Shown: positions 45,325 to 55,451, counted from the first letter of the stretch. The stretch is DNA of 64,000 bases from Neobacillus pocheonensis (GCA_023702235.1 JAMQCR010000001.1:2418001-2482000), one strand, 5' to 3'. Notes: generated from the letters alone by a model not told the origin. A program made the numbers and translations.

Positions 45325-46629
45325 ATGAGCCAAGGGAATTCATTAGCTGTTGAGCGGTCTAGAGCAGCAGAACTCCGGACAGTTTCGGCGGCTAGAGATG
45401 CCATTAACGGGAAAGTTAAAGGCATCCGTGCACTCCTTCCGTTTCTCGGACCTGCATTTATTGCTTCCATTGCTTATATCGATCCAGGAAATTTCGCAAC
45501 GAACATTCAAAGCGGAGCCCGTTTCGGCTATAAAATGCTTTGGGTGATTGTTTTGGCCAATTTAATGGCACTGCTCTTGCAAAATATGTCAGCAAAACTT
45601 GGTATTTCGACAGGAAAAAGCCTTCCAGAGGTTTGCAGAGAAAATATGCCGAAATGGTTAACCATCACGATGTGGGTAGTTTCAGAACTGGCAGCGATGG
45701 CAACCGATCTTGCTGAGTTTTTAGGAGCCACACTCGCCTTAAATTTACTAGCTGGCATTCCAATGTTGTATGCCACCATTATCACAGGAATTGTCACCTA
45801 TCTAATTTTAATGTTAGAAAAATATGGGTTCCGCCCGTTGGAAAAATTTATTGTGGCCTTCGCATTGCTTATCGGCTTATGTTACTTAGTCGAAACAGTC
45901 CTTTCGAAGCCAAATCTATCGCTTATCGCTTATCACAGTGTTGTCCCATGGGTTGGAAATAATGAAAGCATTATGCTTGCAGTTGGGGTTATCGGTGCAA
46001 CCGTAATGCCACATGCGATTTATCTACACTCAAGTTTGACACAAGGACGGATTATTCCAAGAAATGATATGGAAAAAATCAAAATACAGAAATTCAGTAC
46101 AAAAGAGATTCTGATTGCAATGTCACTCGCCGGGTTTGTCAATTTAGCGATGATGTATATGGCAGCATCGGTATTCAATACTTCCGGAAACAGTCAGATT
46201 GCCGATATTTCTACTGCCTATCACACCCTAACACCGCTGCTAGGCTCTGCGGCAGCAAGTGTATTCTTAATTTCTTTACTCGCATCAGGAGTTTCAAGCT
46301 CAGTGGTCGGAACGATGGCAGGGCAAGTGATCATGCAAGGATTCGTAGGTTTCACCATTCCACTCTGGATTAGGCGTTTGGTGACGATGCTTCCTACTGT
46401 TATCATAGTCGCAATGGGTGTTGACCCAACGCGAACACTGGTTATTAGCCAAGTAGTTCTAAGTATCGTGTTACCATTCCCGGTCATTGCGTTAATCTAT
46501 TTCACGCAAAGGAAAGACTTAATGGGTGTACTTACCAATAAACGGATTACAACCATAACGTCAACCCTATTTGCCATCTTGATTCTAGGATTAAATCTCT
46601 GGTTAATATTCCAAACCTTCTTTGCATAA
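45325..46629 (+). CDS. mntH: Nramp-family divalent metal (Mn2+) transporter
   Basis: 434 residues with 11 membrane helices. The helix-1 metal-binding motif IDPGNFATN (about residues 52-60) and the helix-6 motif MPHAIYLHSSL are intact, including Asp, Asn and Met ligands typical of Mn2+/Fe2+ importers driven by protons. AAAGGATGG lies upstream of the ATG. The N-terminus has about 30 cytosolic residues. An MntR-like site upstream and a strong terminator downstream mark a single-gene unit. The symbol mntH is by family and context. Confidence 0.92.
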   Translation: MSQGNSLAVERSRAAELRTVSAARDAINGKVKGIRALLPFLGPAFIASIAYIDPGNFATNIQSGARFGYKMLWVIVLANLMALLLQNMSAKLGISTGKSLPEVCRENMPKWLTITMWVVSELAAMATDLAEFLGATLALNLLAGIPMLYATIITGIVTYLILMLEKYGFRPLEKFIVAFALLIGLCYLVETVLSKPNLSLIAYHSVVPWVGNNESIMLAVGVIGATVMPHAIYLHSSLTQGRIIPRNDMEKIKIQKFSTKEILIAMSLAGFVNLAMMYMAASVFNTSGNSQIADISTAYHTLTPLLGSAAASVFLISLLASGVSSSVVGTMAGQVIMQGFVGFTIPLWIRRLVTMLPTVIIVAMGVDPTRTLVISQVVLSIVLPFPVIALIYFTQRKDLMGVLTNKRITTITSTLFAILILGLNLWLIFQTFFA

Positions 46630-46695
46630 AAGAAATCAGGCTTTTAACACATCACTGCCTCGGGGTCATTCTTCACCGATTTATCACGATTGATT

Positions 46696-46742
46696 CATGA
46701 AAAAAGGAACAGAGCATGGGGTCCCTGCTCTGTTCCTTTTTT
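46696..46742 (+). terminator. Strong bidirectional terminator
   Basis: AAAAAAGGAACAGAGCA ... TGCTCTGTTCCTTTTTTT, about 17 paired bases between the Nramp gene and the convergent GNAT. Confidence 0.92.
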
Positions 46743-46769
46743 TCCACCAATTATTTCCTCCTAATTACC

Positions 46770-47228
46770 TCACCTTCTTTTTTCAAAATGACTAATAAAT
46801 AACCCCGGAACAACCTCCATATCTTGGACGAACTGAAAGCCGTTTTTTTGATAAAGTTTCTTGGCGGGAGTATTATCCTTTCCTGTTGATACTTTCAGTA
46901 CTAGCCATTCAGGTTGGATTTCTTCTAATGCATACAACAACTTTCGTGCGATCCCCTTTCGAAAATGGTTCGGGTGAACGACCATGCGACAAATCGTAAG
47001 CGCCTCACCTTCGATTGTAAATGCAAGTGCACCGACAAGGACTTCCTCTTCAAAATATCCCAGAAAGGTTTCTCCACAACCATTTAGTCCCTCCAAAGAC
47101 TCTTTTAGTGGCGGTATATCAAAAAATCCAATTAAATTTGCTTCGACGAGATACGATGCCTTTTGTAGTTCAAACAATTCTTGAACTAAACTAGTATTAT
47201 GAAAAGCAATTTTTTTAATCATGTTCAA
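46770..47228 (-). CDS. GNAT-family N-acetyltransferase
   Basis: 152 residues. Core GNAT motif VHPNHFRKGIARKLLYALEE (acetyl-CoA pyrophosphate-binding turn) near residues 88-107, ending KKLYQKNGFQFVQDMEVVPG. The substrate is unknown. Single gene on the minus strand, sharing the terminator with the Nramp gene. Confidence 0.85.
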   Translation of the reverse strand: MNMIKKIAFHNTSLVQELFELQKASYLVEANLIGFFDIPPLKESLEGLNGCGETFLGYFEEEVLVGALAFTIEGEALTICRMVVHPNHFRKGIARKLLYALEEIQPEWLVLKVSTGKDNTPAKKLYQKNGFQFVQDMEVVPGLFISHFEKRR

Positions 47229-47373
47229 TAAACCCCTTTGATTTTACAAATCACAATAATGAGGAACGAGTGCAATTTCATTAGCATCAGTTTTTTCAAT
47301 ATGAACATAATAAATGCTAATACAAATACACAATAACTTGAATTCCAAGTGCGGTCATACTGGAGTTGTTCAT

Positions 47374-48045
47374 TTGAAAAAGCTACTTTCACTAATTGCC
47401 ATTATAATTTTAACATTAGCTTTTTATGTATTAATCGGAGTTGTCCAAGAAAAGCTCTTTGTACCAAAAGAATATTTAATATGGATTTTTAAATACCCTG
47501 TATCGAGGTTGGTATTTATATATGAATTGTTTATTGGATTTGGCTTTCTCTACCTATCAAAAAAAGGGTTTAGAGAATCCTTTTCAAAAAATGTCTTTTT
47601 CAAGAGGCATAGAATATCTAGTCTCACTGCATTTGTACTACTTAATCTCGTACTGCTATACACGATAATCACAGATGTAACTGTTATTACAAATAAAAAG
47701 ATAATAGACTATTCTTTTCTCTCACCTCAGGGCAAGAAATTTAGTTACAACGATGTTGTAAAGATTAACACAGGAGTCTATGGTGAAAAATTATATCTCC
47801 CCTTCACGCACTCCAAAGGAGATTTTTATTACATTATTGAATTAAACAACGGAACAAACATCGATTTAACTGAAATGGGAGGCGCAAAAAATGATATAGA
47901 CGAACGTTTTATTATTGAAAAACTAGACATTCAGTTTGTAAATATGGGAATTCCGAAAGTAGCAAGTATGGCTAATTTCGAGTACAGTACCTTAGGTAAA
48001 ATTTATAAGAATAAGATCCGAAATATATTAAAAAATACCAAGTGA
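47374..48045 (+). CDS. Membrane protein of unknown function
   Basis: About 223 residues from the TTG at 47374 (TGGAG eight bases upstream); a longer reading from 47314 adds 20 unlikely hydrophilic residues. Three hydrophobic segments at about 4-25, 43-60 and 80-98 are followed by a soluble C-terminal domain (about 110-223) with alternating strand character (KFSYNDVVKINTGVYGEK, YYIIELNNGTNIDLTEMG). This is the pattern of several Bacillus proteins with an unknown extracytoplasmic or PH-like domain. Not recognised further. Confidence 0.55.
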   Translation: MKKLLSLIAIIILTLAFYVLIGVVQEKLFVPKEYLIWIFKYPVSRLVFIYELFIGFGFLYLSKKGFRESFSKNVFFKRHRISSLTAFVLLNLVLLYTIITDVTVITNKKIIDYSFLSPQGKKFSYNDVVKINTGVYGEKLYLPFTHSKGDFYYIIELNNGTNIDLTEMGGAKNDIDERFIIEKLDIQFVNMGIPKVASMANFEYSTLGKIYKNKIRNILKNTK

Positions 48046-48089
48046 CCCTTTATAGTGGGAAATAATAAAAAAGATTGCGCATATAAAAA

Positions 48090-48122
48090 AATAAATCCCC
48101 TATCATTATCGGGGATTTATTT
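48090..48122 (+). terminator. Terminator, usable in both directions
   Basis: AAATAAATCCCC-TATCATTAT-CGGGGATTTATTTT hairpin between convergent genes. Confidence 0.85.
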
Positions 48123-48160
48123 TGAATGGGTTGGTTCCGTGCACTTTCTAGTCAGAAAAT

Positions 48161-48529
48161 TTATGCTAAGAAAGCTCCTAATGCTACCATTGCTTTCTTT
48201 AATGCTTGTTCATATGCTTTATCTTTACCTATAACAAAACGGAAATCAGACATATCTCGAACAGTTGAACGTCCTTCTATTTCATAACCATTTTCAAAAA
48301 TAAGAAGACATATTGTTGATTTATCGCTCATCCGGTGAAATCTTTTCTCGACAATCATTTCCTCTAACTTTCTACGTTTATCATCCTTAATCCCACCAGT
48401 TCTAGAATAAGGGATAACGATATGGTCATACATATGGTGGTTCTTACAAGATACTAAAAGAATTTCTTCACCTTTATGTTCCACGTTATTAATCTCTCCA
48501 CATTTAGGACAAATACTTTCGATAATCAT
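48161..48529 (-). CDS. Small protein with N-terminal zinc-finger-like motif, unknown
   Basis: 122 residues from the ATG at 48529 (AAAGGGAGAG upstream). The N-terminus has CPKCGEINN and a later Cys-His pair (VSCKNHHMYDH) that could complete a zinc site. The C-terminal half is mixed (EMIVEKRFHRMSDKSTICLL, VIGKDKAYEQALKKAMVALG). Not recognised. An upstream extension to 48676 has no start signal. Confidence 0.5.
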   Translation of the reverse strand: MIIESICPKCGEINNVEHKGEEILLVSCKNHHMYDHIVIPYSRTGGIKDDKRRKLEEMIVEKRFHRMSDKSTICLLIFENGYEIEGRSTVRDMSDFRFVIGKDKAYEQALKKAMVALGAFLA

Positions 48530-48811
48530 TATGTTTTCTCTCCCTTTAAGGTAATTTGTTACTGAAAGCGGGTTTAATGAAAAACTAATGATCCTAATTC
48601 GAATTGTATATGATGAAGACCAATCCAATTTATAATCGATTAAAGAAGGCAACCGTAAAGACTTGATTATTAGCACACCAACTGACAGCTTACAAAATAA
48701 TAACTATCCCTGGTCCTCCTACTCAACGACTATCGTAATTTTTAAAATTTTCTCTATTTTATTATTTTTTCCTATATCGGTCAACCTAAATGTTTCTTCT
48801 CCTAAGTCAGC

Positions 48812-51800
48812 TCAATTCGTAAAAACAAACTCAGTCCTACTACCAGTCTGATCCGCTATTACTTCAAGTCTGACATCTATGCGCTCTTTCAGTTCTGGAA
48901 CATGGGAGATAATCCCGACTAAGCGGCCACTGCTTTGAATATCCATTAACGCTTCAATCGCCTGGTCGAGTGATTCAGGATCAAGCGTTCCAAAGCCTTC
49001 ATCAATGAACATGGTTTCCAATGATACCCCGCCAGCGTAATTTTGCACCACATCAGCCAAACCCAAAGCTAGCGACAATGCCGCCTTAAAGCTTTCGCCG
49101 CCCGATAACGTTTTGACATGGCGTTCCTGACCGGTATATTGGTCAAAAACGAGCAGCTCCAAACCACTTTGAACATTACCTTTTGAACGGTCGGTTTTTC
49201 GAAGAAGTTGAAAACGACCAGCAGTCATTTTCCTCAAGCGTCCATTTGCTTCCCGTAGAATATCATCCAAAAACGCGGCCAATACAAACCGCTCAAAGGT
49301 AATCCGATACGTATTCTGCCCTCTGGAAATATCATGCAAATGTCCGATAAGCTTGTACCTTTCCTCAAGTACTTTCATCTGCTGATTCAAGCGCTCCACA
49401 AGATTATAAATTTCTTCATTATCCCGCTTTTTCACAAACAAATCCGTTCGCTTTTGATTCAGGAACTCAATTTCTGCAGCAAGTTTACCTAGTTGATCTT
49501 TCAACCCATCCACATCCGGTGTTTTCACATCCTTTAATTGTTCCGTTAATTCTTTATAGCGGTCCGAAACAGAGCGTAAATCCTCACGATATTTACGGAT
49601 TTCATTTACAAGCTTACTAATATCTCCTTCTAGCCGCTTCGAAGCATGATACATACTATAGTTTTCAAAGCCTTGTTCAGAAAGCTGGTTTTTAAAGATA
49701 TCTCGTTCGGTCTCAAGTTCATTTTGTTTATCTTTATGGTGTTTCTCCGCATCTACTAATCTCGCAGCTTCCGCTGAATGCTTTTCTTTTACGGCTTGCA
49801 CACGTTTCTGTGCTTCTTCCAGCTGTTTTACCAAGATTTCATGATGCCTTTTAGCCGCAGCAAATGCGTTTTCATATGCGGCTTCCGAGCGGAGGCTCTC
49901 TGGAATCACCTTGTTCAAACGATCTAAGTTCGCTTTCTTTTCGGTAAAATGAACCATTAAATCGCTCACTTCGACTGCATACTGTTGAATGGCCTTTTGT
50001 AGCGCCACTTTCCCAGTCTCTAGTTTCTCTAGATCTCGTTTAACCGTTTCAAGCTGCTTGTTTTGCTCCAAAAGTGTTCGTTGCGATTCCACGAGACGAT
50101 TTTTGGCAGTTGAAACCGCTGCTTTCACATCATGCAAATCCGTTTCAATAAACTCGGCTCGCTGGATGCGGATTTCCTGTAACATTTCGTCCATTGCTTC
50201 CCGCTGCCTTTTTTCAGCAGATTGACTATCATAAAAGTGAGATTCAGCCTTTGACTTTTCTTCCTCCAACCGTAAAAGTTGCTCTTTAGCTACCTTCAAA
50301 TCCTCCTCATTCGGAATAGTACCTTCATTTAAAGGTGCTGGAGAAGGATGATGCTCGGAACCGCAAACAGGGCAAGCTTCCCCTGTATGAAGCCTCGCTG
50401 CTAGAAGGGATGCCTGTCCATTAAGCCATTTTTTCTCCAAGACTTCGTTTATTGCCTTCGCATCCATGTACCTTGCAGCCGTATTTTCGTAGCGACCTGT
50501 AATTAACTTAAGATTCTGCTCAGCGTTTTGATGCTGCTCAAGCAATGCTTCAAATTTATGAAAACGATCAAGCTCCATCTGAAGTTTTTCCAGCTGGCGC
50601 TCATTTTCCAAAAAGGTTAGCTGTCCATGCTCAATTACTGCCTTTTGCTGAAGGAGGCTTTTTTGCCCTTCTTCATTTAATACAAGACTTCTTTCGGAAA
50701 AACGCTGTTTTTCCATAGCATTAGTTAGTAATGTTTCAGCCGATGCGGCTGTCTTTACTAGCGCGGCAAATGAATAGACGTCTTCTTTCATATTGGCAAG
50801 ACGATTGATTTCCCCGAGTGCAGTTTGCCGCTCTTCGTCTCGTTCAAGTTCTCCTTGTAGATGCAGTTCAAGCTGTTTTAAAAGCCCATCCAATTTTTCT
50901 ATTTCCGCCTTTATTGCGATAACATTTGCATGTAACTGGTCCACTTCCCGCTTTAAGCGGTGGCAAAGCTCCTCCTGTTTTGCTAGGAGAGCTGCTTTTT
51001 GTGCCATTTGTACCCGTTTTTCTTTTTCGGCAAACAGATTTGCTTGCTGGTCAAGCCCTTCCTTTTGCTGCTTTAATTCTTCCTTTAATTGAAGCTGTTT
51101 AAGAATCGCTTCGGCTTCATAAAGCTGAGCCTTCAGTCGATCCTGCTCCAGTTCTTTTTCTTTTAAATTATTGTTCAGTTGATCGAGCATAGTTGCCATA
51201 CCAGCTATTTCTACCTTTAATAACGGCATGATGATAGTATCATTCGCGCTATCGGCTTCAAGATAGTCACGGAGTTCTTCATTCGTCAACACCTGAATCC
51301 GACGAATCGCTTCACTTCTTGCCTGCACTTGGTCCTCGACTGATTTTTTCAATTCTGAAGCTTCGACCTTCAGCTTTTCTTCTACTAATTTATAAATTTG
51401 TGTATGGAAAAGCCTCTGCAAAATGACTTCCTTATCCTTGCTATCAGAAGTTAATAGCTTGCGGAATTCCCCTTGGGGTATCATTAAGATTTGCCGGAAT
51501 TGATTGCTATCGATGAGCATAATTTCTTTAATTTTTTCTTCAACCTCATTAACTTTTGAAGCAATCAGCTTCTTCTCGCCATTTTCATCCCACATATATA
51601 ATTCAGCTTTAGCTCCAATTTGCGTATAACCGTCACCTTTTTCCTTCTTTTTCTGTTGCTGCGGTGATCGTGTAATCGAATAAACTTTATTGCGAAGAGA
51701 AAAATCAAGCGAAACCTCCGTTAATAACTCCTCTTTTGCAAATTGGCTGCGGAGTTCGGGACCATTGCGATCCTCGCCACTCGCTTTCCCGTATATCGCA

Positions 51801-51949
51801 TAGCTGATCGCATCGAAAATTGTCGTCTTGCCAGAGCCTGTTTTTCCCGATATGACAAACATCGTGCGATTTCCAAGGTTAGCAAAGTCAATCGTTTCCC
51901 CACCAGCGTATGGTCCAAATGCCTGCATCGTCAATTTTAACGGTTTCAT
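48812..51949 (-). CDS. sbcC: Exonuclease SbcC (Rad50-like ATPase)
   Basis: 1045 residues. N-terminal Walker A GKTGSGKTTIFDAISYAIYG (about 35-54), long coiled coils (about 175-480 and 540-850) broken by the zinc-hook CPVCGSEH near the middle, C-terminal signature LSGGESFKAALSLALG, Walker B ETMFIDEGFGTLD and a D-loop. With SbcD it forms the Mre11-Rad50-type nuclease that cuts hairpins and protein-blocked DNA ends. It overlaps sbcD by four bases (ATGA). Confidence 0.97.
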   Translation of the reverse strand: MKPLKLTMQAFGPYAGGETIDFANLGNRTMFVISGKTGSGKTTIFDAISYAIYGKASGEDRNGPELRSQFAKEELLTEVSLDFSLRNKVYSITRSPQQQKKKEKGDGYTQIGAKAELYMWDENGEKKLIASKVNEVEEKIKEIMLIDSNQFRQILMIPQGEFRKLLTSDSKDKEVILQRLFHTQIYKLVEEKLKVEASELKKSVEDQVQARSEAIRRIQVLTNEELRDYLEADSANDTIIMPLLKVEIAGMATMLDQLNNNLKEKELEQDRLKAQLYEAEAILKQLQLKEELKQQKEGLDQQANLFAEKEKRVQMAQKAALLAKQEELCHRLKREVDQLHANVIAIKAEIEKLDGLLKQLELHLQGELERDEERQTALGEINRLANMKEDVYSFAALVKTAASAETLLTNAMEKQRFSERSLVLNEEGQKSLLQQKAVIEHGQLTFLENERQLEKLQMELDRFHKFEALLEQHQNAEQNLKLITGRYENTAARYMDAKAINEVLEKKWLNGQASLLAARLHTGEACPVCGSEHHPSPAPLNEGTIPNEEDLKVAKEQLLRLEEEKSKAESHFYDSQSAEKRQREAMDEMLQEIRIQRAEFIETDLHDVKAAVSTAKNRLVESQRTLLEQNKQLETVKRDLEKLETGKVALQKAIQQYAVEVSDLMVHFTEKKANLDRLNKVIPESLRSEAAYENAFAAAKRHHEILVKQLEEAQKRVQAVKEKHSAEAARLVDAEKHHKDKQNELETERDIFKNQLSEQGFENYSMYHASKRLEGDISKLVNEIRKYREDLRSVSDRYKELTEQLKDVKTPDVDGLKDQLGKLAAEIEFLNQKRTDLFVKKRDNEEIYNLVERLNQQMKVLEERYKLIGHLHDISRGQNTYRITFERFVLAAFLDDILREANGRLRKMTAGRFQLLRKTDRSKGNVQSGLELLVFDQYTGQERHVKTLSGGESFKAALSLALGLADVVQNYAGGVSLETMFIDEGFGTLDPESLDQAIEALMDIQSSGRLVGIISHVPELKERIDVRLEVIADQTGSRTEFVFTN

Positions 51950-53090
51950 TTGAGACCCTCCTCTTTCAGCACTTTTTCGATCACATCTGCCATTGCTTCT
52001 TTTTTCTCAGTCGTGAATTCTGAGGTGGTCATTTCTGAGTAAAATTGTTCAAACAACGCAATTTCCGACTTTTTTTCACTTTGTGTGGCATTAAATGAAT
52101 GCTTTTTCTTCATGTCGATCACATCAATTTTCCTTTCAAGATGGAGAACATTCGGATATACCTGGCGCAATTTATTGATGGGATCAATCAATGCACCTTC
52201 ATCATGCAACGTGATTTTTAAATAATCATGTAATCTTTCTTTTTCGTAAAAGGCGGATCTAGTAATTGATCAAGATGCCCTTCTAACTCACGCATATCAC
52301 GTGTAGGGCTCAGCGATCGGTAACGATGTGAAAAATTACCTTTATCGTCCATTTCAATAATGGAAATGGATTTTTTTTGCTTTGCTTCGGAAAAAGAATA
52401 TTTTAAAAGCGAACCTGAGTATTTAACTTTTTCGTGGTTAATGGCATCTGGGCTATGAAGATGGCCAAGTGCCGTATAGGAGAAGGGTGCAAAAAGCTCA
52501 GCGCCGACACATCCAGATCCCCCTACAGAAAGGATGCGTTCCGAATCTGATGTTTGCCCCCCAAGTACAAAGGCATGTCCAACCAATACGTTCGGCTCAT
52601 TGGGATTTAATGTTTCTTCCATTTTTCCAATCAATGCTTTCATTGCATCCTGATGGGAATGAATCGAATCATCGTCAAACAGTTGGCGAACAACCCCCGG
52701 CTCTGCATACGGTATTAGATAAAAATTTACCCCGTTGATCTGTACGGGTCTGAAGCTTTTATCAAGCTTACCCGAAAGATAGAATTGACTGTGCTGATAC
52801 CACGAGCTACCAAACGAAAGTCGCTCAGCACTATCGTGGTTCCCGGCAATCGCAACAATTGGTGTTTTCAGCTCGACATTGATTCTAAACAACATTTCAT
52901 CTAGGAGTTCCACCGCATCCGTTGGCGGTACAGAACGGTCATAAAGGTCCCCGGCAATGACAACTGCATCCGGCTGTTCTTCAGCAACAATGGCAACAAA
53001 TTGCTCGAGTGCTTCCCTTTGGTTCTCCGTCATATAAACACCATGCACTAATTTGCCTAAATGCCAATCAGCTGTATGGATAAACTTCAT
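51946..53090 (-). pseudogene. sbcD: Exonuclease SbcD (Mre11-like nuclease), frameshifted
   Basis: 381 residues when corrected. Phosphoesterase motifs: HTADWHLGK at the start, IAGDLYDRSVPP, IAGNHDSAERL, VGHAFVLGG, and YTALGHLHSPD. The frame breaks at 52252-52254: LLDPPFTKKKDYMII-stop should read LLDPAFYEKERLHDYLKITL, restored by one G (GATCCGGCCTTT expected, GATCCGCCTTT present), then HDEGALIDPINKLRQVYPNV to the stop at 51946. ATG at 53090 has GAGGTG six bases upstream. Very likely functional; the lesion is again at GGCC. Confidence 0.93.
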
Positions 53091-53332
53091 ATTCTTCACC
53101 TCATCATTAATAAACTACGAATAAGCAATAATACTATTATAGCAAAATATTATCGATAAAACCTTGGAAATCCAAGACATTACAGGAACTTTGGCGTTTT
53201 CATCCTAGTGAAGGGTTGTATATTTTTAGGAGGTTTAATTAGAAGGGTTATGTATAAAGACCCATAAATCAATTAAGGTGGTCCAAGAAAATTAGCCCAT
53301 AATCCATTAATCTTTGAAACAATGAAACAACA

Positions 53333-53366
53333 AAAAACAGCCCAGCATATTAACCGGACTGTTGTC
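53333..53366 (-). terminator. Terminator of the cold-shock gene
   Basis: On the minus strand ACAGTCC ... GGGCTGT followed by TTTTTTG. Confidence 0.6.
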
Positions 53367-53381
53367 ATTAGTTGCATCAAA

Positions 53382-53582
53382 TTACTTTTTAGTTACGTTA
53401 GCAGCTTGTGGTCCACGAGCTCCTTCAACTACTTCGAAAGATACTTCTTGACCTTCTTCTAAAGTTTTGAAACCTTCTGTTTGGATAGCAGAATAATGAA
53501 CGAATACGTCGTTACCGTCTTCAGCTTCGATGAATCCGAAACCTTTTTCTGAGTTAAACCATTTAACTTTACCGTTTTTCAT
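53382..53582 (-). CDS. Cold-shock protein, CspB/CspD type
   Basis: 66 residues, one cold-shock domain. RNP1 [11 protein letters not shown] and RNP2 VFVHYSAIQ are intact; ends [10 protein letters not shown] as in Bacillus Csp proteins. Binds single-stranded RNA/DNA as an RNA chaperone. AGGAGG lies nine bases upstream of the ATG. A long 5' leader of about 150 bases, typical of cold-regulated csp mRNAs, separates it from its promoter. Confidence 0.97.
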   Translation of the reverse strand: MKNGKVKWFNSEKGFGFIEAEDGNDVFVHYSAIQTEGFKTLEEGQEVSFEVVEGARGPQAANVTKK

Positions 53583-53732
53583 GTGAAAAAATCCTCCTAT
53601 TGGCTTAAGGTTAAGCCATGTGTAAAATTCACCAAATTACAACGTAGAAAAGCTTTACTTCATTTCCTCATCCAAACTTCGGTTAAAACTTTGAACAAAG
53701 CGTGTAACATAAATCTAATCTCGTGCAACGGC

Positions 53733-53768
53733 TGACTAAAATTTATCATTTATTATTTATTCTGTCAA
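53733..53768 (-). promoter_or_regulatory. Promoter of the cold-shock gene with long 5' leader
   Basis: On the minus strand a consensus TTGACA (53768-53763), 17 bases, then TAAATT (53745-53740). Predicted start near 53733, giving a ~150-base leader up to the ATG at 53582. Confidence 0.7.
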
Positions 53769-53798
53769 GAAAGCCACAGTGACATAAAACGACAATAT

Positions 53799-53942
53799 TC
53801 ACGTTCTTTCCCTCATTCGTTCGGGCAGATTCTGAATCGATTGGACCACCATATCTAGCTTTGTTTCAATGCGATAAAGCAGATATAATGACACAACAAT
53901 CGGAAATCCCACCTGGCTGATGATTGGTACGAACTGGTCCAC
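53799..53942 (-). CDS. YvrJ-family small membrane protein
   Basis: 47 residues from the GTG at 53942 (AAAGGGG about eight bases upstream): VDQFVPIISQVGFPIVVSLY, then LLYRIETKLDMVVQSIQNL. One membrane helix followed by a short amphipathic helix matches the YvrJ family in length and sequence. Function unknown. It follows DUF2922 and DUF1659 genes, a usual trio in Bacillus. Confidence 0.85.
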   Translation of the reverse strand: MDQFVPIISQVGFPIVVSLYLLYRIETKLDMVVQSIQNLPERMRERT

Positions 53943-54019
53943 TGTCTTATCCCCTTTCTCTTTAATTGAAATGGTAAAAGGAGAGACCGGTTTCATAATG
54001 AATCCGGCCTTTTCCTCTT

Positions 54020-54238
54020 TTAAACTAGTTGATAATCAGTGACATTCCGTTCAACGATTCTTGCTCCTTGTGCGGAAACTAAATTACCACTTGCTGTATT
54101 AATAATTCCAGATGCAATAATATCCGCCATCGATTGCTTAACGACCCCTTCATTCACTGGTTCCTTCGGATTATCAACGGTCATTCGAACCGTTTTCCCG
54201 AACTCGGTAACAAATTGTAATTCCATTGTTTTTGCCAT
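54020..54238 (-). CDS. DUF2922-family protein
   Basis: 72 residues from ATG 54238 (AGGAGGTG upstream): MAKTMELQFVTEFGKTVRMT, then VDNPKEPVNEGVV, ending NVTDYQLV. Matches the DUF2922 family of small Bacillus proteins. It lies between the DUF1659 and yvrJ genes in an apparent three-gene operon. Role unknown. Confidence 0.85.
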   Translation of the reverse strand: MAKTMELQFVTEFGKTVRMTVDNPKEPVNEGVVKQSMADIIASGIINTASGNLVSAQGARIVERNVTDYQLV

Positions 54239-54275
54239 TCCTTTCACCTCCTATCTTGAACAAATCCCTCTTCTA

Positions 54276-54494
54276 TTAGGCTAGAATCTCGGTGGTATCC
54301 GCTCTTTCAACGCTATTAAGCGTATCATTGCACAAAACAGATAAGGCTTGTGCCACTTGAAAGAGCTGATTAGGTGATGCTTCTTTCTTGATGCTATTCA
54401 ATGTCTTTGCTTTTAAAATGGGGGCTCCTTTCTCATCCATTCCGACTTCAAACACCAATCGTAGCTTGGTTTCTGCTAACATTGCCTGTGCCAT
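54276..54494 (-). CDS. DUF1659-family protein
   Basis: 72 residues: MAQAMLAETKLRLVFEVGMD, then GAPILKAKTLNSIKKEASPN. Typical DUF1659 length and sequence. GAGGAGGTG lies upstream of the ATG. First gene of the DUF1659-DUF2922-yvrJ set. Confidence 0.87.
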   Translation of the reverse strand: MAQAMLAETKLRLVFEVGMDEKGAPILKAKTLNSIKKEASPNQLFQVAQALSVLCNDTLNSVERADTTEILA

Positions 54495-55027
54495 AATCTA
54501 TCACCTCCTCTCACCTTCTATATATAAAAAAAGAGTAAAAAAGGACATGGCAGCAGCTAAGTATTAATAAAAAATCTGCGGGGAAAAAGTAAAGGGAATT
54601 CATCAGTTTTGTCTTATTTTGTAGAAAAATTTTAAAGTAGTCTATCATGAAGTGGAAGGATATTGTCCTAGAAAAAGGTATAAGGGAGTGGAATCTGAAT
54701 TGACAGCCTGTCTTTATCTTCAAGAAAGTCAAGAATGGTTGAATGGCACATTTCTTCTTTTTTTACTTTAAATCCGCACTTGTCCATTCAGTTATATTCT
54801 GAGTGCATATGTTATTACTACCACCGGAACCAGCAGCACCTTTTATAAATACCTCCGAAAAGGCGTTTGCATGTCATGCAGACACCTTTTCATTTTTTAA
54901 AATTGTTTACGCAAATCGCTAATTTTGACCTTCAAGACGAGTTTACCTCTCCCCCTTTAATGCCAAATAACTTATTATTAAAGATAGGGATTCATTTTCT
55001 ACAATCGTTAGAAAAGAGGTGAAATTT
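54495..55027. other. Gene-poor stretch with a terminator-like hairpin
   Basis: No convincing protein gene. A symmetrical hairpin AAAAGGCGTTTGCAT / ATGCAGACACCTTTT near 54854-54887 is followed on the plus strand by CATTTTTT, so it could end a plus-strand transcript. A 23-codon ORF from TTG 54700 (AAGGGAG eleven bases upstream, TATCAT near 54644) could lie on that transcript but has little support. Confidence 0.35.
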
Positions 55028-55308
55028 ATGGCCAAACTCGAACAAATAAAACGTCACCTAAAAGGAAGAAAAAAATTACATCTTTTCTTGATAATTTAAA
55101 TTTCTTTCGGTTACTTAAGGTGATCTTACTTATTTCTCTTGCCCTTTTATTTGTCTATCTTTATTATTTACATACCAAAGGTACTCTTACATCCAATATG
55201 GCCACACTATGGAAATTGCATAAGAAAGTTATTCTGGTTATACTCGGATTTTTAACATACAGTTTGAGTATTTTTTACTTGGGAGTTTGGAAAGGGAGAA
55301 AAGGATAA
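55028..55308 (+). pseudogene. Small two-helix membrane protein, frameshifted
   Basis: AGAGGTG precedes an ATG coding MAKLEQIKRHLKGRKK. One A is missing in the A-run at 55069-55075; the next frame continues TSFLDNLNFFRLLKVILLIS. The corrected length is 93 residues, with helices at about 36-53 and 70-88 and a basic tail (VWKGRKG). No named family recognised. The lesion is in a homopolymer and may be a sequencing error. Confidence 0.6.
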
Positions 55309-55451
55309 TTGATTATAAGTGTACCATTATCGTGAAATATCCAATATTCTCCTATAAAAATCCACTATAATAATTCGGGCAAATTAAACAGAAAAGCCAA
55401 AGTCAGATTAATAAACAAGACTTTTTTCGAAAAAAAATTAACTTGTTTCAA

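Noticed and set aside
54511-54732. 73-codon minus-strand ORF
   Set aside because: Biased composition, no start signal, and it overlaps the presumed promoter region of the DUF1659 operon.
54768-54840. Minus-strand Gly/Ser-rich reading (GAAGSGGSNNICTQNITEWT...)
   Set aside because: It looks protein-like and has GGAGG upstream, but no start codon exists in frame without assuming another indel.
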